The notes below the pieces were generated by a model. It did not search any database. It was not told the DNA's origin and saw only the letters and a program-made list of their open reading frames with translations. Positions 35,660 to 46,089 of a stretch of 64,000 bases of DNA are shown here, piece after piece (within the stretch, counting starts at the first letter, position 1; the number at the start of each line of letters is the position of its first letter). The stretch is from the NCBI RefSeq assembly GCF_024506435.1, contig NZ_JANIET010000001.1:1612001-1676000 (forward strand), read 5' to 3'. This DNA comes from Pantoea trifolii. Its GTDB lineage: Bacteria; Pseudomonadota; Gammaproteobacteria; Enterobacterales; Enterobacteriaceae. The position numbers were made by a program, and so were the translations under genes.

Positions 35660-38600
35660 TTACGCGCTTTCCGGACGGGTTGCCGGTGCGGTTGCCTGGT
35701 GCGTCGCGCTGTGACCACCAGCAGAGCCGCGACCTTCGAAACCAAACGCTGGACGGACCCAGTCGCTATTGCGAACCGGTTCAGGTTCCCACGCCGGTGC
35801 CGGTGCTTTGGTCATCGGTGCAGTTGCGTGATGTTTAAAGCGCGTCTCAACCGTGGTCACTGCGGTATCACGTGCCGCAACCGGCGCATGAGGTTCCGTG
35901 ACCGGTGTGACTTCGGCTTCAGCCGCAACTGGCGCAGCCAGCACGTCTTCAACCTGAGCTTCCACTGCTGGCGAAACATCAGCTGGCGCCTGTTCAACAA
36001 CCGCAGCCACTTCGCTAACTGCTTCTTCAGGTTTCGCTTCTTCAACAACAACGGCCGGTTCCGCTTCAGCTGCGGTTTCCTGAGCAACCTGTTCATCAGC
36101 AGCGGGAATTACGGCTGGCTCTTCGTTAACAGGCGCGGCAATTGGCGAGACGTCATCAGTATTCACCACTGGCACATCGGTATGTGCTTGTGGTTCAGCC
36201 TGATGCACCACTTCTTCAGTAGCAACCTGCTCAACGGCCGGTTCAACAGCAGCCGGCTGAGTTTCTGCATCAGCGGCTTGCTGGTAGCCGTAATCCGTCA
36301 CTTCATGCATCGCATCTTGCGTGCTGTACTCTTCCTGCGCTTGCGCAACCGGGTAAGAGATCCACACTTTGCCTGACGCCATTTCTGGAGAGGCAGCAGC
36401 CGATTCCAGCGGCATTGCTGACTGCGTTGGGTAACGCTCGTCACGATAACGACGACGACGCTGGCCACTCACGCGCAGGTGACGCGGTGAACGACGTGAA
36501 CGGCGCGGCATATTGGCGCTATCACGGTTATCGCTATCATCTTGCTCGTCATTGCTGGCTTCAGGATGTTCGTTGTACTGAGCGCGCGGCGCAGTTTCAA
36601 TGGCGGCTTCGTGCACCACTGGCGTTTCGGCAGCAATTTCAGTGGTGTCGCCCACACGCACGCGCTGTGACAGCTGACGCTGCTTACGACGCGGCATTAC
36701 CTGAACGCGTTCTTCTTCCTGCTCGACGTTTTCGTTAACGACAGGAGCCTGAACAACCGGCTCAGCGGCTTTCTGATCCTGCTGCTGATTGCGCTTCTCT
36801 TCCTGACGACGACGCTGGCGATCGGCACGTTGTTCGCGGCGCTGTTGCTGCTGCTCATCACGTTGCTCAAGCGCTTCATCGCTCAGGACCGGACGCGCTT
36901 CACGCGGCTCGTTCTGACGCTTGTTGCGACGATTGTCCTGATTGTCACGCGGTTCACGGGCTTCACGTGGCTCACGTGCTTCACGCGGCTCGCGCGGTTC
37001 ACGACCTTCGCGCACCTGACCATTCTCGCCATTACGCGGAGTACGTTCGCGACGGTTGTTGCGGCGATTGTTATTGTTGCGACGTTCGCCACGTTGCTGG
37101 GTATTTTCAGATTCAGCAGCAACAACGGCTGGGGATTCTTGTTTAGTTTCAGCAGGAGCCGCAGCTGGTGCATCACCGGCAAACAGTTTCTTCAATCCGC
37201 TCAGCAGGCGTGCCACGAAGCCGGTGTTAGTCACCGCTGGTGCTGCAACAGCAGGCTTGGTTTTCACTTCTGCTGCAGGCTGAGACTCTTTCACCACTTC
37301 AACCGGCGCAGGCGGCGCATCAGGCATCGCGAAGGCGGCCAATGCTGGCTGCTCCGGACGACGACGCTCAGCATGCTCTTCTTCAGAAGGCAGCGCCATT
37401 TCCGCTTCGTGCAGTTTCGGCAAGTGATAGCTCAGCGTTTGTGTCTCTTCGCCGGTGCGAACACGGAGTACCGAATAGTGTGGCGTTTCCATCTGATCGT
37501 TTGGCACGATGATGGCACGCACACCGCCCTGGCGTTTTTCGATGGCGCTTACGGCATCACGCTTTTCGTTCAGCAGGTAAGAGGCGACCTGAACCGGAAC
37601 AATCGCATGCACTTCTTTGGTGTTGTCTTTCAGCGCTTCTTCTTCAATCAGACGCAGAATAGACAGCGACAGTGATTCGTTATCACGGATGGTGCCGGTA
37701 CCGCTGCAGCGAGGGCAGACGTGATGGCTGGATTCACCCAGTGACGGGCTCAGACGCTGACGCGACATCTCCAGCAAACCGAAGCGTGAAATGTGGCTGA
37801 TCTGAATACGCGCACGATCCTGACGCACCGCTTCACGCAGACGGTTTTCCACCGCGCGCTGGTGGCGCACTGGCGTCATGTCGATGAAGTCGATAACGAT
37901 CAGGCCGCCGAGATCGCGCAGACGCAATTGGCGAGCAATCTCATCGGCCGCTTCCAGGTTGGTGTTATAGGCAGTTTCTTCGATATCACCACCGCGAGTA
38001 GCGCGTGCGGAGTTGATATCAATCGCCGTCAGGGCCTCGGTGCTATCGATAACAATCGATCCGCCTGATGGCAGACGCACTTCACGCTGGAAGGCTGATT
38101 CAATCTGCGATTCGATTTGGTAGTGGCTGAACAGCGGGATTTCACCGGTGTACAGTTTGATTTTGCTGCTGAAGTCTGGACGACCCAGTGCAGCAATGTG
38201 CTGACGAGCCAGTTCCAGGACTTTTGGATTATCGATAAGGATTTCACCGATATCCTGACGCAGATAGTCGCGGAAGGCGCGCACGATAACGTTGCTTTCC
38301 TGATGGATCAGGAAAGGCGCCGGGCGGCTGTCTGCGGCTTTCTTAATGGCTTCCCAGTGCTTCATACGGAAGCTGAGATCCCACTGCAGTGATTCGGCAG
38401 ATTTGCCTACGCCCGCAGTGCGAACGATTAATCCCATGCCGTCTGGAAGTTCCAGTGCGGAAAGTGCTTCTTTTAATTCGGTACGATCGTCGCCCTCAAT
38501 GCGGCGTGAAATACCACCAGCACGTGGGTTGTTCGGCATCAATACCAGATAGCTACCGGCCAGAGAAATAAAGGTAGTCAGTGCTGCACCTTTATTACCG

Positions 38601-38926
38601 CGTTCCTCTTTATCAATTTGAACGATAACTTCCTGACCTTCACGCAGCACATCTTTGATATTCGGACGACCATGTGCGTTGTAATTGGCGGGGAAGTATT
38701 CGCGGGAAATTTCTTTCAGAGGGAGGAAACCGTGACGTTCTGCACCGTAATCAACAAATGCAGCTTCAAGGCTGGGTTCAACGCGGGTGATTTTACCTTT
38801 GTATATGTTGGCTTTTTTCTGTTCGTGTCCAGGACTTTCAATATCCAGATCGTACAGACGTTGTCCATCAACCAGGGCAACGCGCAACTCCTCCTGCTGA
38901 GTTGCGTTAATTAACATTCTTTTCAT
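35660..38926 (-). CDS. rne: Ribonuclease E
   Basis: RNase E is the essential endoribonuclease for mRNA decay and for rRNA and tRNA processing, and the scaffold of the degradosome. It has 1088 residues (E. coli 1061). The catalytic half begins [18 protein letters not shown], with the S1 domain around residues 35-125. The Mg-binding aspartates are in TAIDINSA and IVIDFIDM (D303 and D346 by E. coli alignment), and the Zn-link is C404-P-R-C407. The scaffold half has the amphipathic membrane helix [16 protein letters not shown] (569-584), Arg-rich RNA-binding regions, a local (REP/REA) triplet repeat at 642-659, [20 protein letters not shown] (enolase-site region), and a conserved PNPase-binding C-terminus. 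A long autoregulatory leader precedes it. Confidence 0.98.
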   Translation of the reverse strand: MKRMLINATQQEELRVALVDGQRLYDLDIESPGHEQKKANIYKGKITRVEPSLEAAFVDYGAERHGFLPLKEISREYFPANYNAHGRPNIKDVLREGQEVIVQIDKEERGNKGAALTTFISLAGSYLVLMPNNPRAGGISRRIEGDDRTELKEALSALELPDGMGLIVRTAGVGKSAESLQWDLSFRMKHWEAIKKAADSRPAPFLIHQESNVIVRAFRDYLRQDIGEILIDNPKVLELARQHIAALGRPDFSSKIKLYTGEIPLFSHYQIESQIESAFQREVRLPSGGSIVIDSTEALTAIDINSARATRGGDIEETAYNTNLEAADEIARQLRLRDLGGLIVIDFIDMTPVRHQRAVENRLREAVRQDRARIQISHISRFGLLEMSRQRLSPSLGESSHHVCPRCSGTGTIRDNESLSLSILRLIEEEALKDNTKEVHAIVPVQVASYLLNEKRDAVSAIEKRQGGVRAIIVPNDQMETPHYSVLRVRTGEETQTLSYHLPKLHEAEMALPSEEEHAERRRPEQPALAAFAMPDAPPAPVEVVKESQPAAEVKTKPAVAAPAVTNTGFVARLLSGLKKLFAGDAPAAAPAETKQESPAVVAAESENTQQRGERRNNNNRRNNRRERTPRNGENGQVREGREPREPREAREPREAREPRDNQDNRRNKRQNEPREARPVLSDEALEQRDEQQQQRREQRADRQRRRQEEKRNQQQDQKAAEPVVQAPVVNENVEQEEERVQVMPRRKQRQLSQRVRVGDTTEIAAETPVVHEAAIETAPRAQYNEHPEASNDEQDDSDNRDSANMPRRSRRSPRHLRVSGQRRRRYRDERYPTQSAMPLESAAASPEMASGKVWISYPVAQAQEEYSTQDAMHEVTDYGYQQAADAETQPAAVEPAVEQVATEEVVHQAEPQAHTDVPVVNTDDVSPIAAPVNEEPAVIPAADEQVAQETAAEAEPAVVVEEAKPEEAVSEVAAVVEQAPADVSPAVEAQVEDVLAAPVAAEAEVTPVTEPHAPVAARDTAVTTVETRFKHHATAPMTKAPAPAWEPEPVRNSDWVRPAFGFEGRGSAGGHSATHQATAPATRPESA

Positions 38927-39288
38927 CGTGACTTACTCGTTATTCTCACATGAGTGATCTAGCTGCGGGCATCGTTACCCTGGACGAGAATCAACCGATG
39001 GCCCCGTGTCTTAATGCACTGACGTCAACCTCACGGTTGTCGGCGGCTAAAGGGGCGCAAATCTTGTCGGTGGCCTGTTTTTCATAAGGAAATCCAGCGC
39101 CTGAAGGTGGAAATGTTACAGAGTATTCAAAAATCCACACATCCTGGTCTGTCGTCCAGGCCGCAACCCGCAGCCCGCTAAGTGCCTGATTTAACATTAC
39201 GTCTTACGCCATTGCTGCGTGTCCGTTCAATCCGGCAAAATGACTTATTTCGCTCTTTATCCTGCCTGAATCTCTCCAGGGCAGAAAC
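38927..39288 (-). ncRNA. rne 5' leader element (rne5)
   Basis: E. coli rne mRNA has a leader of about 361 nt whose stem-loops let RNase E cleave and down-regulate its own message. Here a minus-strand promoter at 39295-39324 predicts a start about 361 nt before the ATG. The leader contains GCGGGCTGCGGGTTGCGGCC and paired CCTGGACGAC..GACCAGG segments in its 5' third. A 68-codon minus-strand frame inside it has no SD and looks like chance. The exact fold was not computed. Confidence 0.7.
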
Positions 39289-39294
39289 CCCTGC

Positions 39295-39324
39295 ATTATT
39301 CCATTGCTAACCAACATTAAGCAA
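39295..39324 (-). promoter_or_regulatory. Main promoter of rne (sigma-70)
   Basis: On the minus strand TTGCTT - 18 nt - AATAAT. The predicted start near 39288 gives a leader length equal to that of E. coli rne P1. Confidence 0.65.
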
Positions 39325-39498
39325 GGCGACTTTTGCCAAGCTGAGAAGTTTATTCGTCCATAACCTGTTCATTTGCAGGGCTAATCATCGCATCGCTGAA
39401 AATGTCGCCATTTTCACCGTTTCATCACGCGACAAAGAGAGAGTTAAGCACAGAAAAAGGGGTGGCGCTATCCAGGGACACTAATTAGAATCGCCGCC

Positions 39499-40455
39499 AT
39501 GAAAACAGAGAATCCCGGCGTACAGTATGTCGCCATCACGGCTGAAAATGCCGGACAACGAATTGATAACTTTTTGCGCACCCAGCTCAAGGGGGTGCCG
39601 AAAAGCATGATTTATCGCATTTTGCGTAAAGGTGAAGTGCGGGTGAATAAAAAGCGCGTTAAACCGGAATATAAGCTGGAGGATGGCGACGAGCTGCGTA
39701 TTCCGCCGGTGCGGGTTGCCGAGCGCGAAGAGAATACGGTTTCACCGAAGCTGGATAAAGTCGCGGCGCTCACCAATGCCATTCTCTATGAAGATGATTA
39801 CCTGATGGTGCTGAATAAGCCGTCGGGCACGGCGGTGCACGGCGGCAGCGGATTAAGTTTCGGCGTGATTGAAGGGCTGCGTGCGTTGCGTCCGGAAGCG
39901 CGATTCCTTGAGTTAGTCCATCGCCTCGATCGTGATACTTCCGGCATCCTGCTGGTGGCGAAGAAGCGTTCTGCGTTGCGCTCTCTGCATGAGCAGCTGC
40001 GCGAAAAAGGCATGCAGAAGGATTATCTGGCGCTAGTGCGCGGTGACTGGCCGTCGCATCTGAAAGTCGTGCAGGCACCGCTGCTGAAAAACATTTTGCA
40101 GAGCGGCGAGCGTGTGGTGCGCGTGAGTGCGGAAGGCAAGCCTTCTGAGACACGCTTTAAAGTCGAAGAGCGCTTCGGTTTCGCGACCTTGGTGAAAGCC
40201 AGTCCGGTGACCGGCCGTACGCACCAGATTCGTGTGCATACGCTGCACGGCGGCCATCCAATCGCCTTTGACGATCGTTACGGTGACCGCGACTTTGATG
40301 CGCAATTGGGTTCGACGGGCTTATCGCGTCTGTTCCTGCATGCTGCAGCGTTGACCTTTACCCATCCCAACACCGGAGAAGTGCTGCGGATGGAAGCGCC
40401 ACTGGATGGCGCACTCAAGAATTGCCTCGCCAAACTGCGTCAGAAAAAAGACTGA
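39499..40455 (+). CDS. rluC: 23S rRNA pseudouridine(955/2504/2580) synthase
   Basis: RluC modifies U955, U2504 and U2580 of 23S rRNA. It has 318 residues (E. coli 319). An N-terminal S4-like RNA-binding domain ([33 protein letters not shown]) is followed by the RluA-type catalytic domain with HRLD144[13 protein letters not shown]144 is the catalytic Asp. [24 protein letters not shown] is the typical C-terminal motif. It is divergent from rne across a 570-bp region that holds the rne leader and promoters. Confidence 0.96.
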   Translation: MKTENPGVQYVAITAENAGQRIDNFLRTQLKGVPKSMIYRILRKGEVRVNKKRVKPEYKLEDGDELRIPPVRVAEREENTVSPKLDKVAALTNAILYEDDYLMVLNKPSGTAVHGGSGLSFGVIEGLRALRPEARFLELVHRLDRDTSGILLVAKKRSALRSLHEQLREKGMQKDYLALVRGDWPSHLKVVQAPLLKNILQSGERVVRVSAEGKPSETRFKVEERFGFATLVKASPVTGRTHQIRVHTLHGGHPIAFDDRYGDRDFDAQLGSTGLSRLFLHAAALTFTHPNTGEVLRMEAPLDGALKNCLAKLRQKKD

Positions 40456-40466
40456 TTATCCGGGCA

Positions 40467-41051
40467 TCAACATAACGCGTTGATGCCCACCTTTCTTAGC
40501 ATTTCATCCAGCGCAATCAGCGGTAAACCAATCAAGGTATTGGGATCGCGACCTTCCAGCCTGTCAAATAAACAAATCCCCAAACCTTCGCTTTTGAAAC
40601 TGCCAGCGCACTGCAGCGGCTTTTCTTTATCAACGTAGCCCCGAATCTCTTCAGCACTCAATTCGCGGAAATGCACGATAAAGGGTTCGCAAATGACCGA
40701 TTGTTTGCCGCTCTGCGGTTGCAATAGCGCCAGACCGGTATAAAAGGTGATGGTGTTGCCGCTGGCGGCTGCGAGTTGCTGGCAGGCTTTCTCCACCGTA
40801 TGCGGTTTACCGGTTATCTCGCCATTCAGCACGCAAACCTGATCGGACCCGATTATCCAGCTGTCTGGGTAACGTGCTGCCAGCGCCTCCGTTTTGGCTA
40901 AGGCCAGACGCTGCACCAGCTCGGGAGCCGATTCATGCGGCAGCGGGGATTCGTTGCAATCCGGGGCGGCGGTAATAAAAGGCAGGCCCAGTTTGCTCAT
41001 CAGCGCCTGACGAAAAGGGGAGGTTGAGGCTAAAACCAAAGGTGTCGTCAT
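40467..41051 (-). CDS. yceF: 7-methyl-GTP pyrophosphatase (Maf family)
   Basis: YceF (Maf-2) hydrolyses m7GTP and related modified nucleoside triphosphates, a house-cleaning role. The 194 residues equal the E. coli length. Motifs are [19 protein letters not shown] at the N-terminus, [15 protein letters not shown] in the centre and [29 protein letters not shown] at the C-terminus. It is convergent with rluC and divergent from yceD. Confidence 0.93.
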   Translation of the reverse strand: MTTPLVLASTSPFRQALMSKLGLPFITAAPDCNESPLPHESAPELVQRLALAKTEALAARYPDSWIIGSDQVCVLNGEITGKPHTVEKACQQLAAASGNTITFYTGLALLQPQSGKQSVICEPFIVHFRELSAEEIRGYVDKEKPLQCAGSFKSEGLGICLFDRLEGRDPNTLIGLPLIALDEMLRKVGINALC

Positions 41052-41191
41052 TTTTTTTCAGAATAGATAGCGTAAACATGACAGTCATTTTAAACTATGC
41101 GCCGCACTGGATGCGACTAACGGGTGAAAGATGCCGTAAACCGGCCTTTTTCTTTGACTCTATGACGTTACAAAGTTAATATGCGCGCCCT

Positions 41192-41713
41192 ATGCAAAAG
41201 GTAAAATTACCCCTGACGCTCGATCCGGTCCGCGCCGCGCAAAAACGCCTTGATTATCATGGTGTTTATGCACCTGAATTGGTGGCGCGCTTGGCCGAAA
41301 CGGTCGTGAGTGTGGACAGTGAAGTTGAATGCGATATGTCGTTTGCGGTTGATAACCAGCGCCTCGCCGTTCTGCAAGGAACAGCCGAAGTGCAGGTGAC
41401 TCTGTCATGTCAACGCTGCAACCAGTCGTTTCCACGTCATGTTCACGTAAGCTATTGCTTCAGTCCTGTCTCTTCTGATGAGCAGGCCGAGGCACTACCG
41501 GAAGCCTACGAGCCAGTTGATGTCAATGATTTTGGTGAGATCGACTTGCTGGCAGTGATCGAAGATGAGCTCATCCTCGCGCTGCCCGTGGTTCCGGTGC
41601 ATGATTCTGAACACTGTGAAGTGTCCGACGCGGACATGGTGTTTGGTCAACTGCCTCCAGAGGCAGAAAAACCAAATCCCTTTGCCGTATTAGCCAGTTT
41701 AAAGCGTAAGTAA
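41192..41713 (+). CDS. yceD: 23S rRNA accumulation protein YceD (DUF177)
   Basis: A 173-residue cytoplasmic protein, the same length as E. coli YceD, implicated in 23S rRNA accumulation and cotranscribed with rpmF. It starts [27 protein letters not shown] cysteine pair in [16 protein letters not shown] is conserved and may bind zinc. The acidic C-terminal half precedes [14 protein letters not shown]. rpmF follows after 14 nt. Confidence 0.93.
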   Translation: MQKVKLPLTLDPVRAAQKRLDYHGVYAPELVARLAETVVSVDSEVECDMSFAVDNQRLAVLQGTAEVQVTLSCQRCNQSFPRHVHVSYCFSPVSSDEQAEALPEAYEPVDVNDFGEIDLLAVIEDELILALPVVPVHDSEHCEVSDADMVFGQLPPEAEKPNPFAVLASLKRK

Positions 41714-41727
41714 TAGGAGTAAGGTCC

Positions 41728-41898
41728 ATGGCCGTACAACAGAATAAACCAACCCGTTCTAAGCGTGGTATGCGTCGTTCACACGATGCTCTGACCACTG
41801 CTGCTCTGTCAGTAGATAAAGTTTCTGGCGAAACTCATCTGCGTCACCATATCACTGCGGATGGTTACTACCGCGGTCGCAAGGTTATCACCAAGTAA
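41728..41898 (+). CDS. rpmF: 50S ribosomal protein bL32
   Basis: L32 has 56 residues, beginning [20 protein letters not shown] and ending [13 protein letters not shown]. It is basic and lacks the zinc cysteines, as in the E. coli form. AGGAGTAAGG precedes the ATG. The position between yceD and plsX is the conserved ribosome-to-lipid operon junction of Enterobacterales. Confidence 0.98.
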   Translation: MAVQQNKPTRSKRGMRRSHDALTTAALSVDKVSGETHLRHHITADGYYRGRKVITK

Positions 41899-41924
41899 TC
41901 CTCGCGATTACACAAGGCGATACC

Positions 41925-42965
41925 TTGACACGTTTGACCCTGGCAGTTGATGCCATGGGCGGGGACTTCGGTCCTTGCGTGACAGTGCCTGCAGCCTTGC
42001 AGGCACTGGCCTCTCATTCGGAGCTGGTTCTTCTTCTGGTCGGCGATCCCGACATCATCTCGTCATTTCTTGCCAAAGCGGATTCCTCGTTACAGAGGCG
42101 TGTGCAGGTTATTCCTGCCGAATCGGTTATTGCAAGTGATGCCAAACCTTCTCAGGCGATTCGTAACAGCCGCGGCAGTTCAATGCGTGTGGCGTTAGAG
42201 TTGGTGAAAGAGGGTAAAGCACAAGGCTGTGTCAGTGCGGGAAATACCGGTGCGCTGATGGGGCTGGCGAAAATGTTATTAAAACCGCTGGATGGCATTG
42301 AGCGTCCGGCGTTAATGACGGTGTTGCCACATCAGCAGCATGGCAAAACGGTGGTGCTGGATCTCGGCGCTAACGTTGAATCTGACAGCGCTATGCTGGT
42401 GCAGTTTGCGATCATGGGCGCTGTAATGGCCGAAGAAGTGCTGGAGATCGCCCAGCCGCGTGTGGCGCTGCTGAATATTGGTCAGGAAGAGACCAAAGGG
42501 TTAGAAACAATCCGCGCCGCATCTGCGGTGCTGCGAGCGTCACCGCAAATCAACTATATTGGATACCTTGAGGGGAACGATCTCCTCACCGGCAAGACGG
42601 ATGTGCTGGTTTGTGATGGCTTCGTTGGTAACGTCACGTTGAAGACCATGGAAGGCGTGGTAAGAATGTTCCTCTCTCTGATCAAATCGTCAGAGGAAGG
42701 AAAAAAACGGGCCTGGTGGCTAACATTGCTGGGGCGCTGGATTCAAAAGCGTCTGGCAAAGCGTTTCGGCCATCTCAACCCCGACCAGTACAATGGCGCT
42801 TGTCTGTTAGGATTGCGCGGGACAGTGATCAAAAGCCACGGTGCGGCGAATCAACGTGCATTTGCCGTGGCGATAGAGCAGGCAGAGCAGACGGTGCGAA
42901 AGCAAGTCCCAGAGAGGATTGCGGCGCGCCTTGACACTGTATTAGCCAGGAGTGACAAAGCGTAG
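41925..42965 (+). CDS. plsX: Phosphate acyltransferase PlsX
   Basis: PlsX converts acyl-ACP to acyl-phosphate for phospholipid synthesis; in bacteria that also have PlsB it helps coordinate lipid and fatty acid supply. The 346 residues (E. coli 356) start with TTG at 41925, as in E. coli: (M)[16 protein letters not shown]. Conserved regions are [25 protein letters not shown] and [19 protein letters not shown]. The C-terminal tail is about ten residues shorter. The stop abuts the fabH ATG. Confidence 0.95.
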   Translation: MTRLTLAVDAMGGDFGPCVTVPAALQALASHSELVLLLVGDPDIISSFLAKADSSLQRRVQVIPAESVIASDAKPSQAIRNSRGSSMRVALELVKEGKAQGCVSAGNTGALMGLAKMLLKPLDGIERPALMTVLPHQQHGKTVVLDLGANVESDSAMLVQFAIMGAVMAEEVLEIAQPRVALLNIGQEETKGLETIRAASAVLRASPQINYIGYLEGNDLLTGKTDVLVCDGFVGNVTLKTMEGVVRMFLSLIKSSEEGKKRAWWLTLLGRWIQKRLAKRFGHLNPDQYNGACLLGLRGTVIKSHGAANQRAFAVAIEQAEQTVRKQVPERIAARLDTVLARSDKA

Positions 42966-43919
42966 ATGTTTACCAAAATTATCGGTACGGGCAGCTATTT
43001 GCCTGAGCAGATTCGCTCCAATGCGGATCTGGAAAAAATGGTCGAGACGACGGACGAGTGGATTGTCACCCGTACCGGCATCCGTGAGCGTCGTATTGCC
43101 GCTCCGGATGAAACCGTTGCTACTATGGGCTTCACCGCAGCACAGCGCGCGCTGGAAATGGCGGGTGTGAATGCGAGCGACGTTGGCCTGATCATTGTGG
43201 CAACCACCTCTTCCAGCCATGCCTTCCCTAGTTCAGCGTGCATGATCCAGCAGATGCTGGAGATCAACGATTGCGCTGCCTTCGATTTGGCCGCTGCCTG
43301 TGCGGGCTTCACCTATGCACTGAGCGTTGCCGATCAATACATCAAAAATGGTGTGGTAAAACATGCGCTGGTGATCGGTGCAGACGTGCTGGCACGTACG
43401 CTCGATCCTAACGATCGTGGCACTATCATTCTGTTTGGTGATGGCGCGGGCGCGGTGGTACTAAGCCAGAGTGAAGAGCCTGGCATCCTTTCTACCCATC
43501 TGCACGCCGACGGCCGTTACAGCAAACTGCTGACGCTGCCGTATCAGGATCGTGCCCATCAGGATGAGCCTGCTTATCTGACGATGGCGGGCAACGAAGT
43601 CTTCAAAGTGGCCGTGACTGAACTGGCGCACATTGTTGATGAAACTCTGCAAGCCAACAATCTTGATCGTGAAATGCTCGACTGGCTGGTGCCGCATCAG
43701 GCGAACCTGCGCATTATTAGCGCAACCGCCAAAAAGCTCGGCATGGGCATGGATAAAGTTGTCGTCACGCTGGATCGTCACGGTAATACCTCGGCCGCGT
43801 CAGTGCCAAGTGCACTGGACGAAGCGGTGCGCGATGGTCGTATCAAGCCGGGACAACTGATTCTGCTGGAAGCCTTTGGTGGTGGTTTCACCTGGGGTTC
43901 TGCGCTGGTTCGCTTTTGA
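42966..43919 (+). CDS. fabH: 3-oxoacyl-ACP synthase III (FabH)
   Basis: FabH condenses acetyl-CoA with malonyl-ACP to start fatty acid synthesis. The 317 residues equal the E. coli length. The catalytic Cys is C112 (AAACAGF); the His and Asn of the triad are in [10 protein letters not shown] and [10 protein letters not shown]. The C-terminal [18 protein letters not shown] is conserved. It starts directly after plsX. Confidence 0.98.
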   Translation: MFTKIIGTGSYLPEQIRSNADLEKMVETTDEWIVTRTGIRERRIAAPDETVATMGFTAAQRALEMAGVNASDVGLIIVATTSSSHAFPSSACMIQQMLEINDCAAFDLAAACAGFTYALSVADQYIKNGVVKHALVIGADVLARTLDPNDRGTIILFGDGAGAVVLSQSEEPGILSTHLHADGRYSKLLTLPYQDRAHQDEPAYLTMAGNEVFKVAVTELAHIVDETLQANNLDREMLDWLVPHQANLRIISATAKKLGMGMDKVVVTLDRHGNTSAASVPSALDEAVRDGRIKPGQLILLEAFGGGFTWGSALVRF

Positions 43920-43935
43920 TTGACAGGAACGAAAG

Positions 43936-44868
43936 ATGACGCAATTTGCTTATGTTTTCCCAGGACAGGGATCGCAGACCGTCGGCATGTTAGCCGAGCT
44001 GGCTGCTGAAAACCCGCAGGTTGAAGCCACTTTCCGTGAAGCTTCTGATGCGCTGGGTTATGACTTATGGCAGCTGGTCCAGCAAGGACCGGCTGAAGAA
44101 TTGAATAAAACCTGGCAGACGCAGCCTGCGTTGCTGGCGGCTTCTGTTGCTATCTATCGCGTATTGCAGAGCAAAAATGCGGTGCAGCCAACCATGATGG
44201 CCGGCCACAGCCTCGGTGAATACTCGGCGTTGGTTTGTGCCGGTGTGCTGAATTTCGCAGACGCCATTAAACTGGTTGAACTGCGTGGCAAACTGATGCA
44301 GGAAGCGGTACCAGAAGGTACTGGCGCCATGCAGGCGATTATCGGTCTGGATGATGCATCCATCCGCAAAGCTTGCGAAGAAAGTGCACAAGGTCAGGTG
44401 GTTTCACCGGTTAACTTTAACTCGCCGGGCCAGGTGGTTATCGCTGGCAACAAAGAAGCGGTTGAGCGTGCGGGTGCAGCTTGTAAAGCTGCCGGTGCCA
44501 AACGTGCACTGCCGCTGCCAGTCAGCGTGCCATCACACTGTGCGTTGATGAAGCCTGCTGCCGATAAATTGGCGGTGGCGCTCGAAGCGATCACCTTCAA
44601 TGCGCCTGCGGTGCCGGTGGTAAATAACGTCGACGTGAAGTGTGAAACTGAAGCTGCTGCGATTCGAAGCGCATTGGTTCGTCAGCTGTATAGCCCGGTG
44701 CGCTGGACCGAATCGGTCGAGTTTATTGCTGCGCAGGGCGTTGAACAGCTGCTGGAAGTCGGTCCAGGTAAAGTCCTGACCGGTCTGACCAAACGTATTG
44801 TGGATAGCCTGAGTGCTGCTGCGGTGAACGATTCTGCTTCACTGAGTGCTGCACTTTCACAGGAATAA
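43936..44868 (+). CDS. fabD: Malonyl-CoA:ACP transacylase
   Basis: FabD loads malonyl groups on ACP. It has 310 residues (E. coli 309). The nucleophile is S92 in GHSLGEYSAL; the catalytic His lies in VSVPSHCALMKPAADKL. PGQGSQTVGM at the N-terminus and EVGPGKVLTGLTKRI near the C-terminus are family motifs. It lies between fabH and fabG with short gaps. Confidence 0.98.
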   Translation: MTQFAYVFPGQGSQTVGMLAELAAENPQVEATFREASDALGYDLWQLVQQGPAEELNKTWQTQPALLAASVAIYRVLQSKNAVQPTMMAGHSLGEYSALVCAGVLNFADAIKLVELRGKLMQEAVPEGTGAMQAIIGLDDASIRKACEESAQGQVVSPVNFNSPGQVVIAGNKEAVERAGAACKAAGAKRALPLPVSVPSHCALMKPAADKLAVALEAITFNAPAVPVVNNVDVKCETEAAAIRSALVRQLYSPVRWTESVEFIAAQGVEQLLEVGPGKVLTGLTKRIVDSLSAAAVNDSASLSAALSQE

Positions 44869-44878
44869 GAGGAAAAAC

Positions 44879-45613
44879 ATGAGCTTTGAAGGTAAAGTAG
44901 CGCTGGTTACCGGTGCAAGCCGTGGAATTGGTCGCGCCATTGCGGAAACGCTGGCTGCGCGCGGTGCCAAAGTGGTGGGAACCGCCACCAGTGCAAGCGG
45001 TGCGGAAGCAATCAGTGCGTACCTCGGCGACAAGGGCAAAGGCCTGCTGCTGAACGTCACTGATGCCGCCTCAATTGAGAGCGTCCTCGAACAAGTTCGC
45101 GCCGAATTTGGCGAAGTGGACATTTTAGTCAATAATGCAGGCATTACGCGTGACAATCTGTTGATGCGCATGAAAGACGATGAGTGGGCGGATATCCTTG
45201 ATACCAACCTGACATCTGTCTTCCGTCTTTCTAAGGCGGTTATGCGTGCCATGATGAAAAAACGCGTGGGCCGTATCATTACCATCGGTTCTGTAGTTGG
45301 GACCATGGGTAACGCGGGTCAGGCAAACTATGCGGCAGCAAAAGCAGGTTTGATTGGCTTTAGCAAATCACTGGCGCGAGAAATTGCGTCACGTGGCATT
45401 ACTGTAAACGTCGTGGCTCCGGGCTTTATTGAGACGGACATGACGCGTGCACTGAACGAAGATCAACGTTCGGGTATTTTGGCAGAAGTGCCAGCAGGTC
45501 GTTTAGGTGACCCGCAGGAGATTGCCAATGCTGTTGCATTCTTAGCCTCTGACGAAGCAGCCTACATCACGGGTGAGACGCTTCATGTCAATGGCGGCAT
45601 GTACATGGTCTGA
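44879..45613 (+). CDS. fabG: 3-oxoacyl-ACP reductase (FabG)
   Basis: FabG is the NADPH-dependent short-chain dehydrogenase of the elongation cycle. The 244 residues equal E. coli. The cofactor motif is TGASRGIGRAIAE, NNAGITRDNLLMRMKDDEW is conserved, and the catalytic Ser, Tyr and Lys are in IGSVVG and NYAAAKAG. The start at 44879 follows AAGAGGA; an upstream ATG at 44846 overlaps fabD and is not used. Confidence 0.98.
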   Translation: MSFEGKVALVTGASRGIGRAIAETLAARGAKVVGTATSASGAEAISAYLGDKGKGLLLNVTDAASIESVLEQVRAEFGEVDILVNNAGITRDNLLMRMKDDEWADILDTNLTSVFRLSKAVMRAMMKKRVGRIITIGSVVGTMGNAGQANYAAAKAGLIGFSKSLAREIASRGITVNVVAPGFIETDMTRALNEDQRSGILAEVPAGRLGDPQEIANAVAFLASDEAAYITGETLHVNGGMYMV

Positions 45614-45690
45614 TAATCACGAAAACATTTGCTTTATCTGCGGTAAACACCGCAGAATAACGCAAAATCGTGGTTCGACCAGCCGGGATT

Positions 45691-45719
45691 TTGTTGCATC
45701 TTTTTCAACATTTTATACA
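45691..45719 (+). promoter_or_regulatory. Candidate acpP promoter
   Basis: TTGTTG - 17 nt - TATACA in the 153-bp fabG-acpP gap. acpP in E. coli is known to need strong independent transcription. Confidence 0.6.
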
Positions 45720-45766
45720 CTACGAAAACCATCGCGAAAGCGAGTTTTGATAGGAAATTAAATAGT

Positions 45767-46003
45767 ATGAGCGATATCGAACAACGCGTTAAGAAAATCG
45801 TAGCTGAGCAGCTGGGTGTTAAAGAAGACGAAGTGATTAACACTGCTTCTTTCGTTGAAGACCTTGGTGCAGATTCTCTTGACACCGTTGAGCTGGTAAT
45901 GGCTCTGGAAGAAGAGTTTGATACTGAAATTCCAGACGAAGAAGCTGAGAAAATCACTACCGTTCAGGCAGCGATCGATTACATCAATAGCCACAACGGC
46001 TAA
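45767..46003 (+). CDS. acpP: Acyl carrier protein
   Basis: ACP carries growing acyl chains on a phosphopantetheine arm. It has 78 residues and is very acidic; the carrier serine is S37 in [12 protein letters not shown]. It ends [14 protein letters not shown], nearly identical to E. coli. A partial terminator lies between acpP and fabF, in keeping with higher expression of acpP. Confidence 0.99.
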   Translation: MSDIEQRVKKIVAEQLGVKEDEVINTASFVEDLGADSLDTVELVMALEEEFDTEIPDEEAEKITTVQAAIDYINSHNG

Positions 46004-46012
46004 TGAATATCT

Positions 46013-46043
46013 TCAGGCGGTCACCTCGACCGCCTGAGTTTTA
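46013..46043 (+). terminator. Attenuating terminator between acpP and fabF
   Basis: A 10-bp stem TCAGGCGGTC / GACCGCCTGA with a 5-nt loop is followed by GTTTTATG, a short U-tract. It probably lets part of the transcripts continue into fabF. Confidence 0.75.
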
Positions 46044-46089
46044 TGTTTGCCCCACATAGCGTTATTTTTTCCCTCCCTGGAGGACGTGC

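Noticed and set aside
36943..37003. CRISPR-like tandem repeat in rne
   Set aside because: The repeats are in-frame codon triplets for RE(P/A) inside a coding region, without spacers.
36830..37675. 281-codon plus-strand frame inside rne
   Set aside because: It is antisense to the Arg-rich RNase E region; the composition (F, R, L, T runs) mirrors the opposite strand's codons.
38991..39197. 68-codon minus-strand frame upstream of rne
   Set aside because: It falls within the rne 5' leader, has no Shine-Dalgarno, and is better explained by the structured leader RNA.
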